NCBI RefSeq assembly: GCF_013409255.1
Contig: NZ_JACCAS010000001.1
Span: forward strand, 2,108,001 to 2,172,000
DNA from: Paraburkholderia bryophila
GTDB taxonomy: Bacteria; Pseudomonadota; Gammaproteobacteria; Burkholderiales; Burkholderiaceae
Direction of reading: 5' to 3'
Length of the DNA: 64,000 nt
The notes beneath the pieces are model-generated. The model saw only the letters and a program-made list of their open reading frames with translations, was not told where the DNA came from and did no database searches. Shown piece after piece: positions 36,945-47,523 of this stretch (positions within the stretch are counted from its first letter, which is position 1; the number at the start of each line of letters is the position of its first letter). Both the position numbers and the translations under genes were made by a program.

Positions 36945-38135
36945 ATGGCCGAGGCCGCGCAGTTTCACTGGGAAGACCCGTTGCTGCTGGATCAGCAGCT
37001 CACCGAAGACGAACGCATGGTGCGCGACGCCGCCGCGGCTTACGCGCAGGACAAGCTGCAACCGCGCGTGCTCGAGGCCTTCCGCCATGAGAAGACCGAC
37101 ATCGAGATTTTTCGCGAAATGGGCGAACTCGGCCTGCTCGGTCCGACGATTCCTGAGCAATACGGCGGCCCCGGGCTGAACTACGTGGCATACGGCTTGA
37201 TTGCGCGTGAGGTGGAGCGCGTCGATTCCGGCTATCGGTCGATGATGTCGGTGCAGTCGTCGTTGGTCATTGTGCCGATCTATGAATTCGGCTCGGAAGC
37301 GCAAAAGCAGAAGTACCTGCCGAAGCTCGTTACCGGCGAATGGATCGGCTGCTTCGGCTTGACCGAGCCGAATCACGGCTCCGATCCGGGCAGCATGATC
37401 ACGCGCGCGAAGAAGGTGGACGGCGGCTACTCGCTGTCGGGCGCGAAGATGTGGATCACCAATTCGCCGATCGCCGACGTGTTCGTCGTGTGGGCGAAGC
37501 TGGAGGAGAACGGCAAGGATTCGATCCGCGGCTTCGTTCTCGAGAAGGGCTGGAAGGGGCTGTCGACCCCGACTATTCACAGCAAGGTCGGCTTGCGGGC
37601 GTCGATCACCGGCGAAATCGTGATGGACGAAGTGTTCGTGCCGGAAGAGAACCGCTTCCCGGAAGTCAGCGGCTTGCGCGGTCCGTTCACGTGCCTGAAC
37701 TCAGCGCGCTACGGCATTGCGTGGGGCGCGCTCGGCGCGGCGGAAGCCTGCTGGCACACCGCGCGTCAGTATGTGCTGGACCGCAAGCAGTTCGGCCGGC
37801 CGCTCGCCGCGAATCAACTGATCCAGAAGAAGCTCGCCGACATGCAGACTGAAATCACGCTCGGCCTGCAGGGCGTGCTACGCCTCGGCCGCATGAAGGA
37901 CGAAGGCACCGCGGCGGTCGAGATCACGTCGATCATGAAGCGCAATTCGTGCGGCAAGGCGCTGGATATCGCGCGGCTTGCGCGTGACATGCTCGGCGGC
38001 AACGGTATTTCGGACGAGTTCGGGATTGCGCGGCATCTGGTGAATCTGGAGGTGGTAAATACCTATGAAGGAACGCACGATATCCACGCGCTGATTCTGG
38101 GCCGTGCGCAAACGGGGATTCAGGCGTTTTTCTAA
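36945..38135 (+). CDS. gcdH: glutaryl-CoA dehydrogenase
   Basis: A 396-residue acyl-CoA dehydrogenase that oxidises and decarboxylates glutaryl-CoA to crotonyl-CoA in lysine, tryptophan and glutarate catabolism. It shows [15 protein letters not shown] (FAD/substrate loop), [15 protein letters not shown], the Arg-rich [13 protein letters not shown] and the C-terminal catalytic Glu in [24 protein letters not shown] lies 8 bp before the ATG. It is monocistronic, with a strong terminator at 38168-38199. Electrons go to ETF, which is encoded elsewhere. Confidence 0.93.
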   Translation: MAEAAQFHWEDPLLLDQQLTEDERMVRDAAAAYAQDKLQPRVLEAFRHEKTDIEIFREMGELGLLGPTIPEQYGGPGLNYVAYGLIAREVERVDSGYRSMMSVQSSLVIVPIYEFGSEAQKQKYLPKLVTGEWIGCFGLTEPNHGSDPGSMITRAKKVDGGYSLSGAKMWITNSPIADVFVVWAKLEENGKDSIRGFVLEKGWKGLSTPTIHSKVGLRASITGEIVMDEVFVPEENRFPEVSGLRGPFTCLNSARYGIAWGALGAAEACWHTARQYVLDRKQFGRPLAANQLIQKKLADMQTEITLGLQGVLRLGRMKDEGTAAVEITSIMKRNSCGKALDIARLARDMLGGNGISDEFGIARHLVNLEVVNTYEGTHDIHALILGRAQTGIQAFF

Positions 38136-38167
38136 TGGGTTGGTGAAGCGCTGACTCGACAAATACA

Positions 38168-38199
38168 CAAGGCCGGTTCTCTCGCGAGAACCGGCCTTG
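38168..38199. terminator. bidirectional hairpin between gcdH and peroxiredoxin genes
   Basis: A perfect 14-bp stem, CAAGGCCGGTTCTC (38168-38181) and its complement (38186-38199), with loop TCGC, followed by TGCTTTG. It lies between convergent genes. Confidence 0.8.
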
Positions 38200-38268
38200 T
38201 GCTTTGTGGTGCTTGCTGCGTCGCGCAGCGGGCCCGCTTCGCCGTGCTGTGTTGCGTAACTCAGTCGC

Positions 38269-38907
38269 TTACTTGTTCGGCTGCGGCGTCATGCGCAAAT
38301 ACGGACGCAGCGCCGTGTAGCCCTTCGGGAATTTCTGCTTGATGACTTCTTCGTCCTTCAACGACGGCACGATCACCACGTCGTCGCCCTGCTTCCAGTT
38401 GCCCGGCGTTGCCACCGAATGGCTGTCAGTGAGCTGCAGCGAGTCGATCACCCGCAGCACTTCGTCGAAGTTCCGACCGGTGCTGGCCGGATAGGTGATG
38501 GTGAGACGCACCTTCTTCTTCGGATCGATCACGAACAGCGAACGGACCGTCAGGGTCTCGCTGGCGTTCGGGTGAATCATGTCGTACAGCTCAGCAACCT
38601 TGCGATCGCCGTCCGCGAGAATCGGAAAGCCGACGTTGGCCGCCTGCGTTTCGTTGATGTCTTTGATCCATTCCTTGTGCGACTCCGCCGTGTCGACCGA
38701 CAGCGCGATCGTCTTCACGTTGCGCTTCTCGAACTCGCCGGCCAGCTTGGCAGTCAGACCGAGCTCGGTCGTGCAGACCGGCGTGAAGTCCGCCGGATGC
38801 GAAAACAGCACGCCCCAGCTGTCGCCCAGCCAATCATGAAACTTGATACGACCCACGCTCGATTCCTGCTCGAAATCCGGTGCGATATCGCCAAGACGTA
38901 GACTCAT
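38269..38907 (-). CDS. 1-Cys peroxiredoxin (Prx6 type)
   Basis: A 212-residue thiol peroxidase. The peroxidatic Cys lies in SHPADFTPVCTTELG (about Cys46). There is no resolving Cys in the usual C-terminal place. SLRLGDIAPDFEQESSVG starts the thioredoxin fold and TGRNFDEVLRVIDSLQL is the conserved Prx6 dimer block. It reduces hydroperoxides in the cytoplasm. It is a single gene. Confidence 0.93.
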   Translation of the reverse strand: MSLRLGDIAPDFEQESSVGRIKFHDWLGDSWGVLFSHPADFTPVCTTELGLTAKLAGEFEKRNVKTIALSVDTAESHKEWIKDINETQAANVGFPILADGDRKVAELYDMIHPNASETLTVRSLFVIDPKKKVRLTITYPASTGRNFDEVLRVIDSLQLTDSHSVATPGNWKQGDDVVIVPSLKDEEVIKQKFPKGYTALRPYLRMTPQPNK

Positions 38908-39247
38908 GATGTATCTCCTATAGATGTTCGGACAGTCCGCGCGAGCTTCTGCCCGCGACCCCGCAAAGATAAAGCATACCGGACAGGCGATGCACCGCTA
39001 ACGAACATCGCGTCACTACTTTATGCGTTTTTGTAATTTTCGCCGTTTTAATGGAAACTTTGCGGGACAGATCAACTCCATCTTAAGCAAACTTTCCTGC
39101 ATGATGCTGTGGGTGGTAGCGTTGTCAAAGCTTTCCTCAACCAGGAACGGTTCGTGCGTTTCCTTCGAACAATCGGGCACTGCGCTCGCCAGCGGCCGTT
39201 TCTTTGGTTACGATTCACGCGTGGCGTGAGCCGAAGGGGAGCTGTCT
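38908..39247. other. 340-bp divergent intergenic stretch
   Basis: It separates the peroxiredoxin (minus) and DUF883 (plus) genes. The part 39010-39065 is A+T-rich and probably carries a promoter. I see no gene or clear operator. Confidence 0.4.
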
Positions 39248-39550
39248 ATGTCGGAAGTCAACAAGGAGAGATTGATGTCGGATATCAAAACCGTCCTCGC
39301 GGACGCGGAAGATCTGCTGAAACAGGCCGCGAGCGCCACGGGCGAGCGCGCTTCGGAACTGCGTGAAACGGCGCTGACGCGCCTGAAGCAGGCTAAGGAA
39401 AAAGCGGCTGACGTGCAGGTCGTGGTAGTCGAAAAAGGCAAGAAAGCTGCCCGCGCCACCGACGACTACGTGCATGAGCATCCGTGGGCATCCATCGGCA
39501 TCGCCGCGGGCGCTGGCGTGCTGCTGGGTTTGCTGATCAACCGCAAGTAA
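39248..39550 (+). CDS. ElaB/YqjD (DUF883) family membrane-anchored protein
   Basis: A 100-residue protein with a long amphipathic helical part (about 10-75, heptad Lys/Ala/Glu-rich) and a C-terminal hydrophobic anchor (IGIAAGAGVLLGLLI). DUF883 proteins tether ribosomes to the inner membrane in stationary phase in E. coli (YqjD, ElaB). A stronger SD (AAGGAGAG at 39264-39271) precedes an internal ATG at 39275, so the protein may begin at MSDIKTVL. It is the first gene of an elaB/yqjE-like cluster. Confidence 0.88.
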   Translation: MSEVNKERLMSDIKTVLADAEDLLKQAASATGERASELRETALTRLKQAKEKAADVQVVVVEKGKKAARATDDYVHEHPWASIGIAAGAGVLLGLLINRK

Positions 39551-39701
39551 GCAGGCACCACCTGATGCACCGGGCGGCGAGCGTCTCGGCCCCCGTCCCG
39601 GCCCATCAGCGAATCGAGGTTGACCGGCGCCTGTCTGGCCGGTCCGCTTCTCCTGGCGCGCGCACGCGCCGGTTAGGCCTTTACGCGCAACGCCCACAGA
39701 T

Positions 39702-40088
39702 ATGACGATCGAAACACAATCGCAGCGCGGAGAACACAGCCCGTTGCGCCGCATTATCGGATCCGTGTTTGCCATTCTGCAGACACGGCTGGAACTGGTC
39801 GGCATTGAACTCGCCGAAGAAAAAGACCGTCTGCTCGCCGTGCTGTTTCTCGGCCTTGCCGCGATGATGCTCGCCACCATGGCGCTGATCGCGTTGACGG
39901 CGCTGATCGCGATCGCGTTTTGGGACACTTACCGGTGGCAGGCGCTGGCCAGCATCACCGCGGTTTATGCGATTGCGGGGTTGGTCTGTGCGCTGAAAGC
40001 TCGCAGTGGTCTGCGCAATGCGCCGATGGTCTTTGAAGCGACTATCGCTGAATTCGAAAAGGACCGCGACGTGTTTCGCAAACCGTGA
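39702..40088 (+). CDS. phage holin family / YqjE-like membrane protein
   Basis: A 128-residue protein with an N-terminal amphipathic segment and two transmembrane helices (about 45-70 and 78-100). LELVGIELAEEKDRLLAVLFLG matches the YqjE (DUF1469) start pattern. It is not a true holin; the family name is historical. The order DUF883, YqjE, then a third membrane-associated protein mirrors yqjD-yqjE-yqjK of enterobacteria. Confidence 0.85.
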   Translation: MTIETQSQRGEHSPLRRIIGSVFAILQTRLELVGIELAEEKDRLLAVLFLGLAAMMLATMALIALTALIAIAFWDTYRWQALASITAVYAIAGLVCALKARSGLRNAPMVFEATIAEFEKDRDVFRKP

Positions 40089-40244
40089 GGCGGAGTGCGC
40101 TGCGTACTTTGCCTGCGGCAGCGCTGCACCATTTGCAGCACCGCTCGCCGCTTTTTTGCAGCCATTTTTTGCAGTCGATTCGTAGCTGATTTGCGATTGT
40201 CTGTAATTGTCTGATTGCTCCACCTCCACTGCCGCCGACACGCC

Positions 40245-40730
40245 ATGAGCCAGATCCATTCCGATACCGCCTTCCGTAACAAACGCCACCAGGCAAAAGA
40301 TCTGAGCGCGCCGCACCTGCGAGCACTGCGCAAGGAACTGCTGATGGTGCGCGCGGATGTCGAGCGGATGGAGCTCGCTCAGGCAACCATCGAACTGCGC
40401 CAGGCGGTCACCCATTTCAGTTGGCTCAAGTTCCTTGTGCCTGGGTTTAGCAACTTGCGCCCGGGCCGCGGATCGGGATCGAAGTCGAATTTCCTCAACG
40501 CGGGGAATATCGGTGCCTTGCTGAAGGAGTATCCGCTGATCAGCTCCATCGCTTCGATGGTGCTCGCCAAGCCGTTGCGCGCGACGCTTGCCGCTGGCGC
40601 CAAACCAGCGCTCAAGTGGGGCGGCCTTGCGCTTGCCGGGTGGGAAGCGTATCGGATCTGGCAGCAGATGAAGCGCGACTCGGCCGCGTCTTCGCGCGAG
40701 AAGGTTGAATCGACGGATGGCGGATATTGA
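40245..40730 (+). CDS. YqjK-position / DUF3318-like membrane-associated protein
   Basis: A 161-residue protein: helical N-terminal half (KDLSAPHLRALRKELLMVRADVERME, described by position 20-45) and a hydrophobic C-terminal part (about 95-145, SIASMVLAKPLRATLAAG and GGLALAGWEAYRIWQQM). I believe it belongs to the DUF3318 group of Burkholderiales, which I cannot verify here. It follows the YqjE-like gene and shares its direction, so it probably completes the envelope operon. Confidence 0.7.
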   Translation: MSQIHSDTAFRNKRHQAKDLSAPHLRALRKELLMVRADVERMELAQATIELRQAVTHFSWLKFLVPGFSNLRPGRGSGSKSNFLNAGNIGALLKEYPLISSIASMVLAKPLRATLAAGAKPALKWGGLALAGWEAYRIWQQMKRDSAASSREKVESTDGGY

Positions 40731-40746
40731 GGGGCTGGGGGCGCCT

Positions 40747-40803
40747 GCCTCCTGCCCTCCGCCTCCTGCCCGCCGCTTCCTGCTTTTCCGCTTACCGCCT
40801 CGC
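40747..40803. repeat. 14-15-bp pyrimidine-rich tandem repeat, 4 units
   Basis: GCCTCCTGCCCTCC (40747), GCCTCCTGCCCGCC (40761), GCTTCCTGCTTTTCC (40775) and GCTTACCGCCTCGC (40790). It fills the gap between the convergent DUF3318-like and pilE-like genes. Confidence 0.55.
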
Positions 40804-40822
40804 TAGTGCCGCCAGTCGCCCG

Positions 40823-41263
40823 CTAACCGGTCTTCCAGCACTCACCGCTTGACGGTGTTAAACCGCTGCTCCCACTGTTCCCGCTTCTATTACTTCGCTG
40901 TCCCGTCGCATCCAGCGTAAAGATGCCGCATGCGTCCTCGCGCATGGGTCCGGACTCGGCCGGCGCGGCCTCTATCGAATAGCCGCCGTTGGTGTCGTCC
41001 GCAGGCAGAACATGCAGGCTGTAGATCGGCGCACCGAATTGCGGCGCCTGGTCCAGACCGGGAGGCAAGGCCGTCAGGTTGTCGCTTGCCGCGCGCTCGA
41101 CGAATTGTGCCGCCCGATACAGCGCCGATGCCGCGTCGATTCGATGCGCGCGCTCGACGTGACTCCGATACGAAGGCACAGCGAATATGGCAAGCGTGGC
41201 AACGATCGCGAGCGTGATCATCAGTTCGAGCAACGTGAATGCGGATGTATGCCGTCCTGTCAT
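40823..41263 (-). CDS. pilE: PilE-like minor pilin
   Basis: A 146-residue type IV prepilin. A short leader is followed by SAFTLLELMITLAIVATLAIFAVPSY (core FTLLELM with Glu5), then a globular domain with a C-terminal Cys pair (about 129-142). The residue before the predicted PilD cut is Ala rather than the usual Gly. It is the last gene of the minor-pilin operon, 10 bp after pilX. It probably helps start pilus assembly. Confidence 0.88.
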   Translation of the reverse strand: MTGRHTSAFTLLELMITLAIVATLAIFAVPSYRSHVERAHRIDAASALYRAAQFVERAASDNLTALPPGLDQAPQFGAPIYSLHVLPADDTNGGYSIEAAPAESGPMREDACGIFTLDATGQRSNRSGNSGSSGLTPSSGECWKTG

Positions 41264-41273
41264 GAACCTTCCG

Positions 41274-41813
41274 TCAAAATGGCTTTACGGCGATACGGCG
41301 CCAATGGCGCTCGACTTTCTCGCCCTCGATAACCAGTTCCATCTGTAGCCAGACCTGCGACTCTTTAGTCCGCCCGAAGCCACGCGAAGTCAGCAGGAAT
41401 GCTTGCGCATCGGCGCGCGTGGCCAGACGCCATGCTTCGATCAAACATTGCGGCGGCCGCAGCGATCCGGGCCACTGCGAAACAGGTGCGACAGCGCCAG
41501 CTTCGAATGCGGATTCGAGCTTCCATTGCATCGGCTCACCGGAAGCAGCCGGAGGCGTCGCTGCGGCACCGTCACCTGCCGCCGTGACGACAGCTCGGGA
41601 ACACAGCGTCAGCACCGAATCGGCCGCATGGAACGCCTGCAGATAATCGCGGACGTTGCTGGCGGCGCGCGCCGACGCAAGCGAGCTTTCGAACCACGCT
41701 GCGGACGTGGCCAACGTCATTGCGGCAAGCAGAAGCACGATGGGGAGCACGGTGCCGTGGTGACGAACGCGCGACACTTCACGCAGGCCCATCTTCTTTC
41801 GATGCGCAGTCAC
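41274..41813 (-). CDS. pilX: PilX-like minor pilin
   Basis: A 179-residue protein from GTG 41813, which overlaps the pilW stop as GTGA. ATG 41792 is an alternative. The N-terminus HHGTVLPIVLLLAAMTLATSAAWFE gives a G|TVLP type leader and lacks Glu5, as is usual for PilX/GspK-like subunits (core GTVLPIVLLL). The C-terminal globular part has two Cys. I chose the GTG because neighbouring genes in this operon use the same 4-bp overlaps. Confidence 0.82.
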   Translation of the reverse strand: MTAHRKKMGLREVSRVRHHGTVLPIVLLLAAMTLATSAAWFESSLASARAASNVRDYLQAFHAADSVLTLCSRAVVTAAGDGAAATPPAASGEPMQWKLESAFEAGAVAPVSQWPGSLRPPQCLIEAWRLATRADAQAFLLTSRGFGRTKESQVWLQMELVIEGEKVERHWRRIAVKPF

Positions 41814-42622
41814 AGAGAAACCCCCGCCGCCGAATTGCGTATCGCCACGCGCCGCCAGAACGCCTGCCGCGCGCGCGAGTCGGCGCTCATGGCACGAACG
41901 CCGTCGCAATCGACATAGCTCCCGCGCTGCGCTCGCGGCGCGCCTCGAACGAGCACGCAGAGATCGACGGCAACAATCTTCGCCCATTGATCAGCCGTTA
42001 ACGCTGATGCCTCGATTGCGTCCAATCGGTCAGCTAGCCAGTACTTGATTCGCACGCGCTCGACACCTTCAACCAGTGGTTGCGCGGACCCCGCCTTGCC
42101 ATTGCCCTCGCAATAGAGCTCCGGCTCCCCGGTCGAACCACTGACTCGCGCGAAATACCGGTTCACGACCGCGACACCGCGGTCACTGAGCGCCGCGTTG
42201 GAGGCGGTCACGGCTTGTCCGAGGCAGTCGGTGGTTTGCCCGCCCGCCGATGGCCATGTCGAGACGTTGTCTCCAACATACCGGACCACGACGCCGTCCG
42301 AGCGACTGGACAGCGTCTCGCAGACGGGGCTGTCGTCCGTGCCCGTCGGCCGGCCGCCCGAGCATCCGAATAGCGGTGGAGGATTGGCGTAGCGCACGAC
42401 GTCCGCGGGCACGAAGCCGGCCATTTGCAGTTGCTGCCCGATCAGGGTCAACGCGGTCAACCCAGCTTCGCGAATCCGTGTCGCGTCGCTGGCCTGTTCG
42501 AATGCCGCTCGCTGCGCTGTGTAAAGCGAAACGGCGCCTGCGGTCACCAGCAGACCCAATGCGATGGCGATCACGAATTCCACCAGCGTGTGGCCGCGAG
42601 CAGGAGACGAACGCGTCATCAT
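41810..42622 (-). CDS. pilW: PilW-like minor pilin
   Basis: A 270-residue minor pilin. ARGHTLVEFVIAIALGLLV holds the G|HTLVE prepilin cleavage site and Glu5. The large globular part carries several Cys (for example FGCSGG, TDCLGQ, LYCEGN) suggesting disulfides. The ATG at 42622 overlaps the pilV stop (ATGA). It acts in the priming complex of type IV pili. Confidence 0.88.
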   Translation of the reverse strand: MMTRSSPARGHTLVEFVIAIALGLLVTAGAVSLYTAQRAAFEQASDATRIREAGLTALTLIGQQLQMAGFVPADVVRYANPPPLFGCSGGRPTGTDDSPVCETLSSRSDGVVVRYVGDNVSTWPSAGGQTTDCLGQAVTASNAALSDRGVAVVNRYFARVSGSTGEPELYCEGNGKAGSAQPLVEGVERVRIKYWLADRLDAIEASALTADQWAKIVAVDLCVLVRGAPRAQRGSYVDCDGVRAMSADSRARQAFWRRVAIRNSAAGVSL

Positions 42623-43065
42623 TTCGCGAACGCCAATGCGACGCATGAGAGACCGGCGGGAGCATCCGCTCCGCCACAAGACTCGGGTTTGTCGATGATA
42701 TTGTCGGCAGGCGGCATGTCGCGCGGGGCCACCCACGTCACACGCGCAGCGGACAACCCACCGCTGCCTTCCACCGACGCCTGGCCATGCGGCAACAGCG
42801 CCGCCGCTCGCGCGTTCCATTGCCGGATCGCGGCATCGCTCGTGGCAGGCGCGCACGTGGCCTCCGCGACCGAATCGGCTATCCACGCCGCGTGCTCACG
42901 GAGGGCCGTCGCATGCGCTTCGCGAGCGGTCCACAATTGACCGGCGATCAACCCGAGCGCCGTCACCGCCATCAACGCGACCGCCAGCATGACTTCGATT
43001 AGCGAGCTGCCGTCGCACGTGAATGCACAATAACGCGGCTTGGGCCTCCGTGAAAGTCGCCTCAC
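42619..43065 (-). CDS. pilV: PilV-like minor pilin
   Basis: A 148-residue minor pilin. CDGSSLIEVMLAVALMAVTAL has a G|SSLIE cleavage site with Glu5. I chose GTG 43065 because it overlaps the fimT-like stop as GTGA and gives a normal leader of about 20 residues. The alternative open frame upstream is antisense-like sequence inside the fimT gene. Confidence 0.82.
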   Translation of the reverse strand: MRRLSRRPKPRYCAFTCDGSSLIEVMLAVALMAVTALGLIAGQLWTAREAHATALREHAAWIADSVAEATCAPATSDAAIRQWNARAAALLPHGQASVEGSGGLSAARVTWVAPRDMPPADNIIDKPESCGGADAPAGLSCVALAFAK

Positions 43066-43622
43066 GACACGGCTCCGCAAGCACCCTGGACAATCCGCAC
43101 GCGTCCCCCGGCGGCGATATGGATACAGCGTCGCCACGCGTTCCCCTGAGTTGCTCTTGAAGGTGTGCGCGGTGCGATTTCGAAACTGCGAAACGTGCCG
43201 ATCAATTGCCCCGCCGGCGGCGTGAACGTGAGATTCGTCTGCGTCCCGCTGATGCTCACCGCGCTTAACGAAGGATGCGCACGCAAAAGCGAAAGCGTGC
43301 CGCTGCGCTCCGCCATGACGGCCCAGCCGCAAGACCAGTCAGCAATGCCGTTGGCGCAAGCCTGCCCCGCGGCAAGACACCGGCGTGCGGCGTCGACCCG
43401 GCAGACGGTAATACGTGTCCCGCGACGCAGCGCTTCACTGCGCGCATAGGCGAAGGTCGAGGCAAGCGCTTTTGCGCGGGCGTCGATCTGATCCCGCACC
43501 TGCCAGGCGACGAACGACGGCGTCGTCAGCACGGCGACTACGGCGAGTAGCGCAATCACGGCCAGCGTTTCGACGAGCGTAAAGCCGGCGGATGGCGATC
43601 GACAGACAGCGTCCTGTTTCAT
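43062..43622 (-). CDS. fimT: FimT/GspH-like prepilin
   Basis: A 186-residue pseudopilin: leader ending SAG|FTLVETLAVIALLAVVAVLT, then a GspH/FimT globular domain with Cys pairs. ATG 43622 (MKQDAV) is chosen because AGGG lies 6 bp upstream; ATG 43628 is too close to it. It is the first gene of the fimT-pilV-pilW-pilX-pilE run. No pilY1 gene is present in the run. Confidence 0.88.
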   Translation of the reverse strand: MKQDAVCRSPSAGFTLVETLAVIALLAVVAVLTTPSFVAWQVRDQIDARAKALASTFAYARSEALRRGTRITVCRVDAARRCLAAGQACANGIADWSCGWAVMAERSGTLSLLRAHPSLSAVSISGTQTNLTFTPPAGQLIGTFRSFEIAPRTPSRATQGNAWRRCIHIAAGGRVRIVQGACGAVS

Positions 43623-43825
43623 CTGCATCCCTGATCGTTGCAAAGAATGCAGCCAATCTAGCGGTTCGCAAAGGCCTCAACAATCGGCCGAATGGCCAGG
43701 TGGTACTCAGACGCTATCCCGCGCAAAAATGCACGCGTCGAACCATAACGGAGCGGGAGCTACCAATGCGCGAATCAATGCGGAGAAAAACGGATACTCG
43801 AACGCAGCACGCGGCGCGGCCGCGA

Positions 43826-44308
43826 TCAGCGCTTGCGGGAAGGCTTGGGAGGAGAAGAGGCGCGGCGAAATTCTTCAATTACGTCTTCGAATTCAGAGAC
43901 GTCTTCAAAGCGCCGGTAAACGGAGGCAAAACGAACGTAGGCAATCGTATCGAGCGCGCGCAACTCGTTCATGACGAGTTCGCCGAGGCGCTCACTGCGC
44001 ACCTCACGCTCGCCGCTACCGAGCAACTGATACTCGATGCGGGCGACGGCCGCGTCGATCGCGTCCGCTGCGACCGGGCGCTTGCGCAGCGCCAGTTGCA
44101 TGCTCGCGACGATCTTGCGGCGATCGAATTCCGTGCGGCTGCCGTCCTTCTTGACGACCGACGGCAACGCCAGCTCGACCCGCTCATACGTCGTGAAACG
44201 TTTGTCGCAGGCCGGGCAGCGGCGGCGCCGGCGAATCGTTGCGCCGTCTTCGGATACGCGCGAGTCGACAACCTGCGTATCGGCGTGACGGCAGAAGGGG
44301 CAGTGCAT
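43826..44308 (-). CDS. nrdR: transcriptional repressor NrdR
   Basis: A 160-residue repressor of ribonucleotide reductase genes. The N-terminal zinc ribbon has [17 protein letters not shown] and [13 protein letters not shown]. The ATP-cone nucleotide-sensing domain spans about residues 49-139. It lies 6 bp downstream of glyA on the same strand, the usual beta-proteobacterial glyA-nrdR pair. Confidence 0.96.
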   Translation of the reverse strand: MHCPFCRHADTQVVDSRVSEDGATIRRRRRCPACDKRFTTYERVELALPSVVKKDGSRTEFDRRKIVASMQLALRKRPVAADAIDAAVARIEYQLLGSGEREVRSERLGELVMNELRALDTIAYVRFASVYRRFEDVSEFEDVIEEFRRASSPPKPSRKR

Positions 44309-44314
44309 AACGGC

Positions 44315-45562
<1,248 letters not shown>

Positions 45563-46083
45563 ACGGATTCCGTTGAGTGTGTTCAGGTTGACCGGATCGT
45601 GCGCCGAATCTTGCGTAGAGGGTACGCAGCACTGCTGGCGGCTGGGCCAGCCCTGACGTGGCGGATAGAGAGACGCCGCACACGCGAGGCAGGACAGCCA
45701 CCGTCAGCGCAGATCAATGCGCGCGGATCACGGCTGCCCAGGCGAACGGCAAAACGGCAAAACGGCACCCTGCGCTTCACGGTGGGTTGTTCCACCTTGA
45801 ACCCGATTGCTTGAACCGGTTCTATCGCCAGTCACGCAGGGATGAGCGCGTTAGTTTATTGGAAGAGGATCGAATAGGCAACCGGCTTCCCGTCGATGCT
45901 GGGCGCGCTCGCGAGGCCGGCCCAGCGGCCTTCGGGTGCGACGTGCAAAGGTCTGATGAAAACGCGCTGCAAAGCCGCTGCGCGTCCCTGCCACAGCCGC
46001 TCATGCGGCTGGTTCAGCCTTGCCGCAGCGCCGCATTGGAAGTAGGCTTGGGACCTTTCTCCTTTACCGACCAGGAAAATGCA
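45563..46083. other. 521-bp divergent intergenic region glyA / ydfG
   Basis: No gene is visible; open frames here are low-complexity. It has an 8-bp repeat (GGCAAAAC tandem, around 45745-45770). AGGAAAA lies just upstream of the ydfG start. No known riboswitch class was recognised upstream of glyA. Confidence 0.45.
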
Positions 46084-46830
46084 ATGATCGTGTTCGTCAC
46101 CGGAGCGTCCGCGGGATTCGGCGCTGCTATCGCTCGCGCCTTCGTCAAGGGCGGCCATCGTGTCGTCGCCACCGCGCGCCGGAAGGACCGCCTTCAGGCG
46201 CTCGCCGACGAACTCGGCGACGCGCTTCTGCCCTACGAACTCGACGTGCGCGACCGCGCGGCCGTCGAGGCGGTGCCCGCCGGGTTGCCGGCGGATTTCG
46301 CCGAAATCGACGTGCTCGTCAACAACGCCGGCCTCGCGCTTGGCACCGAGCCGGCGCAAAAAGCGAGTCTGGACGCGTGGAACACCATGATCGAAACCAA
46401 CTGCACGGGTCTCGTGCAGGTTACGCACGCCTTGCTGCCCGGCATGGTGGAGCGCAATCGCGGTCACGTCTTTAACCTTGGCTCGGCGGCCGGTAGCTGG
46501 CCGTACGCAGGTGGCAACGTTTACGGCGCCACCAAGGCCTTCGTGCGCCAGTTCAGCCTGAACCTGCGCGCCGATCTGGCCGGCACCGCGTTGCGCGTGA
46601 CCGACATCGAGCCGGGCCTGTGCGGCGGCACCGAGTTCTCGAACGTGCGTTTTCGCGGCGACGACGACAAGGCCGCGAAAATGTACGAAAACGTGCAACC
46701 GCTGACGCCCGAAGACATCGCCGACTCGATCTACTGGATCGCCACCCGGCCGGCCCACGTCAACATCAACACAATCGAACTGATGCCGGTGGCCCAATCG
46801 TTCTCCGCTTTGAGCGTTCATCGCGGCTGA
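46084..46830 (+). CDS. ydfG: NADP-dependent 3-hydroxy acid dehydrogenase, SDR family
   Basis: A 248-residue classical short-chain dehydrogenase, exactly the length of E. coli YdfG. It shows VTGASAGFGAAIARA (NADP binding), VNNAGLALGTEPAQ, catalytic Ser in NLGSAAGSWPY, and Tyr/Lys in GNVYGATKAF. YdfG oxidises L-allo-threonine and serine and reduces malonic semialdehyde. ATG 46084 follows AGGAAAATGCA. Confidence 0.9.
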   Translation: MIVFVTGASAGFGAAIARAFVKGGHRVVATARRKDRLQALADELGDALLPYELDVRDRAAVEAVPAGLPADFAEIDVLVNNAGLALGTEPAQKASLDAWNTMIETNCTGLVQVTHALLPGMVERNRGHVFNLGSAAGSWPYAGGNVYGATKAFVRQFSLNLRADLAGTALRVTDIEPGLCGGTEFSNVRFRGDDDKAAKMYENVQPLTPEDIADSIYWIATRPAHVNINTIELMPVAQSFSALSVHRG

Positions 46831-46897
46831 GGCCCGCCGGGTAAGGCGCACACTTTGAAACAGACCTCAAGGTATGCGTTCCGGTAAAATGCGCCGC

Positions 46898-47368
46898 ATG
46901 AATGAGTCGACCAGCCTGCCCGGCACCGAAATCGGCGGCACGTGGTCTATCCGCGTGTACTACGAAGATACCGACGCCGGCGGCATCGTGTTTTACGCGA
47001 ACTACCTGAAGTTTTTTGAACGGGCGCGCACCGAATGGCTGCGCGCGTGCGGCGTCGACCAGCGCCGGCTCGCGGATGAAACAGGCACGATGTTTATCGT
47101 GAGCAGCACCGCGGTCGACTATCGGGCGCCGGCACGGCTCGACGATATTGTCAACGTCGTGAGCCGGATCGAACGGCTAGGCAGGGCATCGGTCGACTTC
47201 GTGCAGGAGGCTTGGCGCGACGGCACGCTGCTTGCTACCGGTTCCATCCGGATCGGCTGCGTCGATCGCATTGCGCTGCGGCCGGCCGCGATTCCTTCGC
47301 CGGTTCTGGCCGCTTTGCGGCGCGGGCCGGCCGCGAGCAGCGGCGGCGTGTCAACGGACAACGACTGA
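46898..47368 (+). CDS. ybgC: Tol-Pal system acyl-CoA thioesterase YbgC
   Basis: A 156-residue hotdog-fold thioesterase. VYYEDTDAGGIVFYANYLKF carries the catalytic Asp. The start is uncertain among in-frame ATGs at 46874, 46889 and 46898; none has a strong SD. It is the first gene of ybgC-tolQRAB-pal-cpoB, as in most proteobacteria. Confidence 0.92.
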   Translation: MNESTSLPGTEIGGTWSIRVYYEDTDAGGIVFYANYLKFFERARTEWLRACGVDQRRLADETGTMFIVSSTAVDYRAPARLDDIVNVVSRIERLGRASVDFVQEAWRDGTLLATGSIRIGCVDRIALRPAAIPSPVLAALRRGPAASSGGVSTDND

Positions 47369-47523
47369 ACCCCGTTGTTACGGGGCCAGTGAACTCATAT
47401 CGATCTAGCAACACAAAGCATGGTTCGGCTTGCAATCTCGCCGATGCTTCCGTTTTGCTCACGGCAAGCTTCGACTGACCTTGCAGCCGGACGCCCCCTT
47501 CCGGGACGTTAAAACGAACCTTT

